Shown here piece by piece: positions 1 through 5,505 of a stretch of 6,048 bases of DNA (its first letter is position 1; each line of letters begins with the position of its first letter). Source of the DNA: Kiritimatiellia bacterium (GTDB lineage: Bacteria > Verrucomicrobiota > Kiritimatiellia > RFP12 > UBA1067). The position numbers and the translations under genes are program-made. The stretch is taken from assembly GCA_017936245.1 (NCBI GenBank), contig JAGBFY010000207.1:1-6048 (forward strand), read 5' to 3'. A model generated the notes under the pieces. It was not told where the DNA came from. It saw only the letters and a program-made list of their open reading frames with translations, and did no database searches.

Positions 1-1121
1 GGCTTGGCGCCGACACCGTGTTTCAAGAGGAAATGACCGATCTCGTCGCCTTCGGAGAAATATGCGGGGGATGCAAGCGAAAGAAGCTGCTTGACGGCAA
101 ACCTGCGGTACGCATCACCCTTCTTTGCGTCGACATATTTGGCAAGCTCCAGAAGAGCAGACGCCATGATTGAACCTGCGGAGGAATCGCGCTCCTCGCC
201 GGGCGCACCATAGTCCCAGTACGGAATGCCGTCCTCCGGCATATTCGGATGGTTGATCGCGAAGTCCGCCACCTTCTGCGCGAAATCGAGATATGCCTTG
301 TTGCCGGATTCGCGGTACATCATCGTGTACCCGTAGATCGCCCAACTCTGTCCGCGACTCCATGCGGTGAAGCAGCTCGCGCCCTGTCCGCGGCGGATCT
401 CCTGGACGCGACCGTCCGTCTGCGAATAGTTGAGCACATGGTACGTGCCGCCGTCCGCACGGAAATGATTCTTCATCGTGACATCCGCGTGTGAACGGGC
501 CACATCCGCGAAGCGCTTCTTGCCGTTCTTTGATTTTGCCGCCCATTCAAGAAGCTCAAGGTTCATCATATTGTCCGGTATCACCAAAAAGTCCTTGGCG
601 TTGTCAATCTTTCCCCAACTGCGGATGAGTCCCAGTTTCGGTTCAAAGCGAAGGCAGAGCGTGTCCGCCGCCTCGACAAGAAGATGGTCGTATTTCCCGG
701 TCTTGAGCAGACGGTGGGCGTTGCCGAAGGAGCAGAACATCATGAAGCCGATGTCATGATTCCCCTTGAACGTCGAAATCGGCTTGAGGTTTTCCGTCCA
801 TACGGTCGCACGCTCTTTGAAGAAGTCGTCGCCGGTGGCCTCGTAGAGATACCAGAGGGAACCAGGGAAATGCCCGGATGTCCACCACACGATTCCGCGC
901 ATGTCATACATCTTCTTGTCGCGCTTGTATCCTTGCGGAACCATCGTCTGACCTTCCGCATTCTTCATGAGCGGAGTTACCGCCGCATCCAACGCCTTGT
1001 AGTGCGCCGCAGATTTCGCAAATATCTCGGGCAGTTTGCCTTTCAGCTCAGCAATCCCGGAGTCTTCCGCAACGCAGCAGAACGCCAAAGCGGAACCGAT
1101 GATGAGCAGTCTCTTTTTCAT
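1..1121 (-). CDS. GH88 unsaturated glucuronyl hydrolase, exported (3' end beyond window)
   Basis: Family GH88 enzymes remove the 4,5-unsaturated uronic acid that polysaccharide lyases leave at the non-reducing end of oligosaccharides, by hydrating the double bond. I translated all 373 codons in the window and the frame is intact. Motifs in order: WTSGHFPGSLWYLYE at 80-94, HDIGF at 122-126, DNMMNL at 183-188, DGGTYHV at 223-229, WSRGQSWAIYG at 254-264 and RDSS at 311-314. D123 and D183 match the two conserved family aspartates, and their spacing of 60 fits. The frame runs off the window after LLKHGVGAKP, a motif close to the family's C-terminus, so only a short tail should be missing. Residues 1-18 (KKR, then a hydrophobic run ending CCVA) look like a Sec signal peptide, which suggests periplasmic or secreted action. 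The ATG at 1121 is preferred because AGGA (1135-1132) lies 10 bases upstream. An in-frame ATG at 1127 is only 4 bases from it and would add two residues. The exact sugar substrate cannot be told from sequence. Confidence 0.93.
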   Translation of the reverse strand, partial: MKKRLLIIGSALAFCCVAEDSGIAELKGKLPEIFAKSAAHYKALDAAVTPLMKNAEGQTMVPQGYKRDKKMYDMRGIVWWTSGHFPGSLWYLYEATGDDFFKERATVWTENLKPISTFKGNHDIGFMMFCSFGNAHRLLKTGKYDHLLVEAADTLCLRFEPKLGLIRSWGKIDNAKDFLVIPDNMMNLELLEWAAKSKNGKKRFADVARSHADVTMKNHFRADGGTYHVLNYSQTDGRVQEIRRGQGASCFTAWSRGQSWAIYGYTMMYRESGNKAYLDFAQKVADFAINHPNMPEDGIPYWDYGAPGEERDSSAGSIMASALLELAKYVDAKKGDAYRRFAVKQLLSLASPAYFSEGDEIGHFLLKHGVGAK

Positions 1122-1166
1122 AGACATTACATCCTTTCTTTTGATCTTTACTGAAATTTGCCATAG

Positions 1167-1177
1167 ATTCTATCATA
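1167..1177 (-). promoter_or_regulatory. Possible -10 region for the GH88 gene (weak)
   Basis: On the minus strand two overlapping -10-like hexamers occur, TATGAT (1177-1172) and TAGAAT (1172-1167), about 45-55 bases upstream of the GH88 start. No convincing -35 box sits at 16-18 bases. The overlapping + strand bases ATAGATTCTAT (1163-1173) form a small perfect palindrome that could be an operator. The rest of 1122-1237 shows only the leader and the ribosome binding site. Confidence 0.22.
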
Positions 1178-1237
1178 GAGCACAGCTGAGGTACATTGCC
1201 ATATCTGAATCTTTCTATTGCTTTTTTCGAAACCGCC

Positions 1238-1475
1238 CTATGCTGATTTTCCATCTATCGCCGCCGGCGCGTAAAGCGACGTATCCATGCAAGTATGCAG
1301 CCCGCTGCCTTGAACGCCTTGAAAAGTTCTGCCGCCCATTGCCAGAAGAAAAGCGATTCGGGATTATGGCACCAGTGCACCTGAGCGGACAGCCCTTCAC
1401 GAAAAACGTCGTGCGGATGCCGGATCCGTCGTAAATCGCCATCCGTTTCGTATCAAGCATCAGCGGCGTTTTCAT
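1238..1475 (-). pseudogene. Decayed radical SAM activase of a glycyl radical enzyme
   Basis: The N-terminus is unmistakable: from ATG 1475 it reads MKTPLMLDTKRMAIYDGSGI and continues RTTFFVKGCPLRC, as in activating enzymes of the pyruvate formate-lyase activase type. These install the glycyl radical using S-adenosylmethionine and a 4Fe-4S cluster held by CxxxCxxC. The frame breaks inside that motif, at about 1375/1374. One base is missing, and the next frame continues W-C-H-N-P-E-S-L-F-F, so the third cysteine is out of frame. Soon after comes AAELFKAFKAAG, which normally lies far downstream of HNPES, so most of the middle, including the GGE motif region, is deleted. A second one-base loss at 1301/1300 is needed to read LHTCMDTSLYAPA. 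That frame stops at 1238 and no further activase sequence follows. The protein cannot be functional. No glycyl radical enzyme gene is in the window. Confidence 0.85.
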
Positions 1476-1664
1476 AGTTGAAAAATGAGAATTAACTTCG
1501 GTTATGGTCGGCACCACCGGAGAGAGCCGTCCGTTATCGGTCAGATCGCATATTTCATTCGATCCCGCCGCGATGCAGACGTCAAAACCTCCAGCAAATT
1601 GCCTCACCTCGCTACGAGTAACATTAACTATTTCTACACTTTTTATCCACCGAAAATGTATATG
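1476..1664 (-). other. Unassigned open frame in phase with the activase remnant
   Basis: Sixty-three codons without a stop lead directly into the activase ATG at 1475, in the same frame, after a TAA at 1667-1665. The part from about 1607 reads like real protein (for example GGFDVCIAAGSNEICDLTDN, then PVVPTITEVN), and its composition is richer in G/C than the ATPase gene next to it. I do not recognise a family. It may be the C-terminal piece of a gene once upstream of the activase, with its stop lost, or chance. There is no convincing start codon with a ribosome binding site. The ATPase gene ends at 1674, ten bases before this stretch, and no terminator hairpin is visible between them. Confidence 0.3.
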
Positions 1665-1673
1665 TTATGATCG

Positions 1674-2789
1674 TTACAACGCCATTCGCTTCAGCCATTG
1701 CGCGAAGAGTTTATCGTAGACGATAATTCCATCGGCTGTCTTATATAATAATTCCTTCTGTAGAAGATTAGAAACAACCGATGCCACGGTAGACGCCGCT
1801 CCGAGAGAATAAGTATTTAAAAACTCTTTACCAGTAGGCTTGGAGACGTAACCGCTTTTTGCAACAGCCTTCAAAACCGCCATTGATGCGTCGCTTTGGC
1901 TGCGAAAAAGATCCATGAAAACGAGGTTGCTGTTACCGATAAGAGTATCAATCGCCGAATCCACATCTTTATTTGACCGTAAGCCGTTCCCTGTCTGCCA
2001 AATGCGATTCATCGTTGCTTGAATATACCATGTTACACCGGAAAAGCGAGCATAGAGATATTGAAAAGATTCATCCGAAAATGACAGTCCATCATCTTCG
2101 AAGAACTTTTTAGCAAATGATTGATAAACACTCCTATCAATAACATCCAATGAGAGAATGTCTGTTGAATTGTAAAATGCGCCTCTCGGCATAACAAACA
2201 TTTCACTCATCATGTGCATGGCAGAGCCGGCGAAAATAAACCGCACGTTCGGCAAAAATTGAATGTACGAACGAAGCAAAGCTTCAACCCTGCCTTCGGG
2301 ATAATTGCGCACTTGCTGAAACTCGTCAATCGCAATGACTACCGGGCGTTCTCGCTCACGCAGAAAATCAAATGTAGCTGAAAGCGAATCCTTAGCCATA
2401 TTCTCCGCAATATCGAATGACCACTTAACCGAACCGTCAGATTGAGGCGAAATAGTCGGACGCAGGCTACCAAAAAAACGGCCTAAAGCGGTTATGATTT
2501 TCTCTCGCTTCGTTTCTAATGACGCAACACACGACTCTGCAAAGAGATTAACAAAATCCGCCAAGCACTCAGTCGCATAAATATCAATATAAATTCTATC
2601 GTATTCTGGAGATAATTTGGAAAGCGTATTTTTTATAAGCCCGGTTTTCCCGTAACGACGCGGGGCAATAAGAGTCGTATTCCTGCCGTTTTCTATTGAT
2701 GCAATCAACTCCGCAGTCTCGCGTTCACGGTCGCAAAATGTCTCAGGGCCTTCATATCCAGCCGTTAAAAATGGATTTTTTCTGTTCAT
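1674..2789 (-). CDS. AAA/ATPase_2-type P-loop ATPase with C-terminal winged helix
   Basis: A 371-residue cytoplasmic ATPase of the STAND/archaeal-ATPase-like group (PF01637 type), common in gut anaerobes and spirochaetes and of unknown cellular role. Near the N-terminus is the family signature NPFLTAGYEGPETFCDRE (5-22). The Walker A loop is APRRYGKT (42-49), with alanine for the first glycine, as is usual in this PRRxGKT group. Walker B is VIAIDEFQQV (151-160, D155 E156), and a sensor-1-like strand FIFAGS lies at 184-189. Residues about 300-370 look like a winged helix (LGAASTVASVVSNLLQKELL, then a DKLFAQWLKRM tail). No nuclease, protease or membrane segment is seen. The ATG at 2789 is favoured because homologues begin the same way and a strong promoter lies just upstream; there is no clear ribosome binding site. 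Its AT-rich coding differs from all neighbours, so horizontal transfer is likely. It stands alone and is not obviously part of a glycan operon. Confidence 0.9.
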   Translation of the reverse strand: MNRKNPFLTAGYEGPETFCDRERETAELIASIENGRNTTLIAPRRYGKTGLIKNTLSKLSPEYDRIYIDIYATECLADFVNLFAESCVASLETKREKIITALGRFFGSLRPTISPQSDGSVKWSFDIAENMAKDSLSATFDFLRERERPVVIAIDEFQQVRNYPEGRVEALLRSYIQFLPNVRFIFAGSAMHMMSEMFVMPRGAFYNSTDILSLDVIDRSVYQSFAKKFFEDDGLSFSDESFQYLYARFSGVTWYIQATMNRIWQTGNGLRSNKDVDSAIDTLIGNSNLVFMDLFRSQSDASMAVLKAVAKSGYVSKPTGKEFLNTYSLGAASTVASVVSNLLQKELLYKTADGIIVYDKLFAQWLKRMAL

Positions 2790-2798
2790 GGTGCCTGT

Positions 2799-2827
2799 AT
2801 TATAGCAAATGATGTCCTAAATAACAA
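2799..2827 (-). promoter_or_regulatory. Sigma-70-type promoter of the ATPase gene, near-leaderless
   Basis: On the minus strand, TTGTTA (2827-2822) and a perfect TATAAT (2804-2799) are separated by exactly 17 bases. A start about seven bases after the -10 box would fall near 2792, only two to four bases before the ATG at 2789. The transcript would be almost leaderless, which agrees with the lack of a ribosome binding site. Confidence 0.65.
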
Positions 2828-2829
2828 CA

Positions 2830-2883
2830 TTACATTTTCTTCGTAACGAAAATTTCGTAAATACAGGAAGTGCCTATTATCAT
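2830..2883 (-). other. 17-codon open frame with a strong ribosome binding site
   Basis: AAGAAAGGA (2900-2892) places AGGA 8 bases before an ATG at 2883, the best ribosome binding site in the window and the same 9-mer that precedes the GH88 gene. The frame encodes MIIGTSCIYEIFVTKKM and stops at 2830, overlapping the -35 box of the ATPase promoter. It could be the stump of a gene whose body was replaced when the ATPase region arrived, or a leader peptide. It is too short to identify. Confidence 0.35.
2846..2858. promoter_or_regulatory. Perfect palindrome upstream of the ATPase promoter
   Basis: ACGAAAATTTCGT has 6-base arms around one central base. It also lies within a direct repeat of TTCGTAA (2840-2846 and 2854-2860, 14 bases apart). 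It is centred about 60 bases upstream of the predicted ATPase transcript start, a position usual for an activator, and lies inside the 17-codon frame. Protein binding is an inference. Confidence 0.3.
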
Positions 2884-2914
2884 TTTCGTGTTCCTTTCTT
2901 CCGGCTAATCAATC

Positions 2915-3037
2915 TTACGGTAAAATCTTCATTAAATCCGCAACCGAGATTCGCGTTGGAGACGTTGATTCATCAGGCACAAAATCACTAATCGGTCTAT
3001 CGAACGCAACTTGCCATGCTAGCTGCACATTAAAGAA
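2915..3037 (-). pseudogene. C-terminal remnant of an unknown gene
   Basis: Forty codons plus TAA (2917-2915) read FFNVQLAWQVAFDRPISDFV and on to RISVADLMKILP. The composition is protein-like: an amphipathic stretch, then a charged linker, then a helix, with sensible codon use. Upstream the frame runs straight into the 11-bp tandem repeats and then the T-run of the inverted-repeat element, with no start codon, so the gene body is missing. I do not recognise the family. The 17-codon frame with its ribosome binding site begins 31 bases after the stop, so the two may once have been neighbours in an operon. Confidence 0.45.
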
Positions 3038-3068
3038 GCTGTGGGGAAGCTGTGGGGAAGCTGTGGGG
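3036..3068. repeat. Three exact tandem copies of an 11-bp unit
   Basis: AAGCTGTGGGG occurs at 3036-3046, 3047-3057 and 3058-3068 without a mismatch. The last copy runs into the left arm of the inverted-repeat element, sharing its terminal GG. The array sits exactly where the 40-codon gene remnant loses its protein-like character. Confidence 0.95.
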
Positions 3069-3164
3069 ACATGCCCTAAAAAAAAAACAACAACAGAAAC
3101 TACTCAATTAATCAAATATCCGAACGTATATTTAATTTATATTACTCTTTCGAAGGGCATGTCC
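3067..3164. repeat. 98-bp AT-rich element with 11-bp perfect inverted ends (MITE- or REP-like)
   Basis: GGACATGCCCT (3067-3077) and AGGGCATGTCC (3154-3164) are perfect reverse complements flanking 76 AT-rich bases that begin with a run of ten A (3078-3087). Each arm is itself nearly palindromic around CATG. The interior has no coding capacity. The right arm ends 7 bases before the GH110 stop codon. The 76-base loop and the position of the T-run before the second arm argue against a simple terminator. A small non-autonomous element, or a pair of REP-type sequences mobilised by a transposase elsewhere, is the likeliest reading. Confidence 0.6.
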
Positions 3165-3171
3165 TTTGTTT

Positions 3172-5406
3172 TTACATCACTGAAAAGCTGTTCGTGACGA
3201 CATCGACTAGATTGCCAACGTAAAACACTTTCGTCTCGAGCTGGTAAAAATGCGAAGATTGCGGTGTTACGAATTTAGGCTTTTTGATTACCATGCCGTC
3301 CTCCCCGACAATCCGGTTCTCTTTACGCACATCGCCGCCCCATGCTTCCGGTACGGGCGATATGCTTTTTACGAACGGGATCGGTCCCTTTATCTTGACA
3401 TCGGCGAAAACCTTCGCTGTGCCATCGGGCATGATCTTCGTCGATATGGAAACTCCCTTGTACCCAACATGGACGGGAGCAGTCCGAACAAGTTTCAAAC
3501 TTCCATATAAAGACCTGTCGCCCGTAATCTCTATGCGGTTCTCGACGCCCGGCTTCCTGATGGCGGGCGTAAGATTGACCCGATATGCCGCTCTTCCTCC
3601 ATTTTCACCGCCCACACGGATGCCGTTGAGATAGACTTCAATATCACCCTTCACCCCGTCAACATCAAGAAACACCGACTGCCCTTCCGCGGAAGGCGGC
3701 AATGTGAAACGCTTCTCCGCTTTCGTCTTGCAATTTCCCGCATTGACGAAACTCCAACCTTCGCCAAAATCCGTCTCTTCCCTCAACGCCGTATCCATGC
3801 GCGTATCGCTTGAACGGTCGACACCGTCGATCTTTATGTTCCTGCATTTGCGAATCACATACGGCGGCTCTTCGCAGCCCGGATACAGATTGTTGTATTC
3901 GATATGATTGTTCCGCCAGACAAGATTCTCCACCGAAAGCGCAAACAAGAGCGGCGAATCAAATCCGCTGAACACATTGTCCTCAATGAGCACATTCCCA
4001 TGATAGCACTTCTGCTGAATCCCGGGATTGCGCACCACAGGATAGAAGGATATCGCAGCTTTCGAATATCCACCCGCCGCCGTATAGCAATTCGAGAACA
4101 CATTCCCCCTTATCACCACATCCCGACATGCACCCGATTCGTACCAGTAGTAATTGTCGCCCGAAAAGAGAATCGACGCCCCCGTAACCTTGTAAAAGAG
4201 GTTCGACTCAACCAGAACCGGTTTTGGCGTGGTGAAAAGCGTTCCTCGCGCTCTGTTGTGGCGCACGATATTGTTGCGGAAAACGGCGGCGCACTGATAG
4301 TCGGCGTTTTCGACGGCGTCTCCCACGCCCCATTCTGCCGGAACATCCCGATCGATGGTGATCTCAACCTCCCGCTCGTTCAGCTTGTTTACCGCCGAAA
4401 CTTTCACTTCAGGTCCGTTCTCAAGTCTTTCGCCATTCATGAACCGCAACGTTTCACCCGGCTTGAACACCTCGAACCCGATCGCCTGATGATGCATATA
4501 CCGGCATGTAAGGGTTCGACCTGAAACATTGGTAATTGCAAGGCATGTCGAATGAACGTTTATCGCATCATCCATCATTCCCTCAAACCAGGAATTCTCC
4601 ACGACAACCGTACCCTTCACATTGGAGAAATGCGTCGCGTCCGCATGGGAAGTGGCATATCCGCCGGGACGCGGAAAGACTCCTGACGTTTTATCCTCCG
4701 CATTTCCCGTTCCGCGCCACGTAACATTCTCGGAACGCTGGGCGATCAGAACCATCCCTTTCGCGTCATGGACGACAACATCCTCAAAGAGAACATTCTT
4801 AGAGTTGTAGACGACAATGGCGGGATTGTCGCGCCTGTCCGGACGCAACACCGCAACATCCCCGACCTTGCAGCCGACACCGTATTCCGACAGATCGGCA
4901 TCCACCGATATCTTTCCGTCGGGGAGCCGGACAAAGATGTTTTCCGCGAGAAACACATCCTCGGCCCCTGGAGTCTGTTCGAATGTCCTGCCGTCGAAAG
5001 GGCGGCAACTGCGGACACGGTTCGTGAATCCCTCGCCGACCATGAAAAGCAGCCCGTCCTTCACCATCATCGGACAACGCTTGCGGTCATAGTCCAGAAT
5101 CGTCCTGCCGCCCTCAAAGTCGGCAATCCGCGTCTCGGTGAGCATCGGTCGCGCATAATCCAGACGCAGATTGCGGATTGTCACGTTTTCGCAATCCCTG
5201 ACGAGAAACGCAATCCCCTCCCCGCGCACTTCCTCATAACGCCCCTTCGCATCATACACAAAGTTGGTTTTCCCGATTATCGGATGGATTACCCTATGCG
5301 ACGGGCTTTGATGATGGTTGGAAATGTAAAAGGAATATCGCCCTTCCGCAAAGATGGTCATTGCGGAAACCGACAACACAAAAACACAGGATAGACATCT
5401 GCCCAT
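3172..5406 (-). CDS. GH110 alpha-1,3-galactosidase with C-terminal GH2-like modules
   Basis: GH110 enzymes are inverting exo-hydrolases that release terminal alpha-1,3-galactose, as on blood group B or linear alpha-Gal structures; some act on algal galactans. The 744-residue product starts with a Sec signal peptide (1-20, ending TIFA). A right-handed parallel beta-helix follows, to about 530, with family stretches ENVTIRNLRLDYARP (73-87), SHADATHFSN (253-262), MMDDAINVHS (277-286), NRARGTLFTTPKPVLVE (384-400) and WYESGACRDV (421-430). D256, D279 and D280 are the conserved carboxylates I would suspect in catalysis. Residues 549-645 resemble the GH2 sugar-binding jelly roll (FLDVDGVKGDIEVYLNG at 579-595) and 645-744 the GH2 Ig-like domain; the GH2 barrel is absent. 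GH110 proteins are usually near 600 residues. The N-terminal helix entry seems shortened. ATG 5406 is chosen for its signal peptide and GGAG (5421-5418); an in-frame TTG at 5430 is possible. Likely cotranscribed with the DUF4838 gene. Confidence 0.9.
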   Translation of the reverse strand: MGRCLSCVFVLSVSAMTIFAEGRYSFYISNHHQSPSHRVIHPIIGKTNFVYDAKGRYEEVRGEGIAFLVRDCENVTIRNLRLDYARPMLTETRIADFEGGRTILDYDRKRCPMMVKDGLLFMVGEGFTNRVRSCRPFDGRTFEQTPGAEDVFLAENIFVRLPDGKISVDADLSEYGVGCKVGDVAVLRPDRRDNPAIVVYNSKNVLFEDVVVHDAKGMVLIAQRSENVTWRGTGNAEDKTSGVFPRPGGYATSHADATHFSNVKGTVVVENSWFEGMMDDAINVHSTCLAITNVSGRTLTCRYMHHQAIGFEVFKPGETLRFMNGERLENGPEVKVSAVNKLNEREVEITIDRDVPAEWGVGDAVENADYQCAAVFRNNIVRHNRARGTLFTTPKPVLVESNLFYKVTGASILFSGDNYYWYESGACRDVVIRGNVFSNCYTAAGGYSKAAISFYPVVRNPGIQQKCYHGNVLIEDNVFSGFDSPLLFALSVENLVWRNNHIEYNNLYPGCEEPPYVIRKCRNIKIDGVDRSSDTRMDTALREETDFGEGWSFVNAGNCKTKAEKRFTLPPSAEGQSVFLDVDGVKGDIEVYLNGIRVGGENGGRAAYRVNLTPAIRKPGVENRIEITGDRSLYGSLKLVRTAPVHVGYKGVSISTKIMPDGTAKVFADVKIKGPIPFVKSISPVPEAWGGDVRKENRIVGEDGMVIKKPKFVTPQSSHFYQLETKVFYVGNLVDVVTNSFSVM

Positions 5407-5481
5407 ACTCTCATCATCTCCATATGGCAACTCTCACGGGGTGCGCAGTTCCCACCCGTCGTCTTTTCTATCGTCTCTTCA

Positions 5482-5505
5482 CAGCAAGACTATTTCGTCT
5501 TGCTG
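5482..5505 (-). other. Perfect hairpin around the DUF4838 stop codon
   Basis: CAGCAAGAC (5505-5497 on the minus strand) pairs with GTCTTGCTG (5490-5482), a perfect 9-bp stem with a 6-base loop. The upstream arm encodes the end of the protein, and the TAG stop (5492-5490) straddles loop and stem. No U-tract follows, so it is not a typical intrinsic terminator. It could stabilise or process a DUF4838-GH110 message or reduce read-through. Confidence 0.55.

Noticed and set aside
115..546. Minus-strand 143-residue frame within the GH88 gene
   Set aside because: It is out of phase with the GH88 reading frame, which is open and motif-bearing across this span.
684..1154. Plus-strand open frame of 156 residues opposite the start of the GH88 gene
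   Set aside because: The minus frame gives continuous GH88 motifs over 373 codons; the plus frame is arginine-rich and motif-free.
2791..2882. Near-direct repeat GTGCCTGTATTAT (2791-2803) and GTGCCTATTAT (2870-2880) as insertion target duplication
   Set aside because: The copies differ by a two-base gap and lie on the same side of the ATPase gene, so they do not bracket an insertion.
3067..3164. The inverted repeat as a simple intrinsic terminator of the GH110 gene
   Set aside because: The 76-base loop is too long, and on the minus strand the T10 run precedes the second arm instead of following it.
4768..5394. Long plus-strand open frames (208 residues here; also 3904-4524 with 206) opposite the GH110 gene
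   Set aside because: They are antisense to a gene with clear family motifs, show no recognisable domains and reflect GC-rich codon structure.
5436..5459. Hairpin ACGGG(G)TG/CACCCGT in the GH110 leader as a terminator or riboswitch
   Set aside because: Only seven pairs with a bulge, no U-tract, and no known riboswitch pattern; ordinary for a GC-rich leader.
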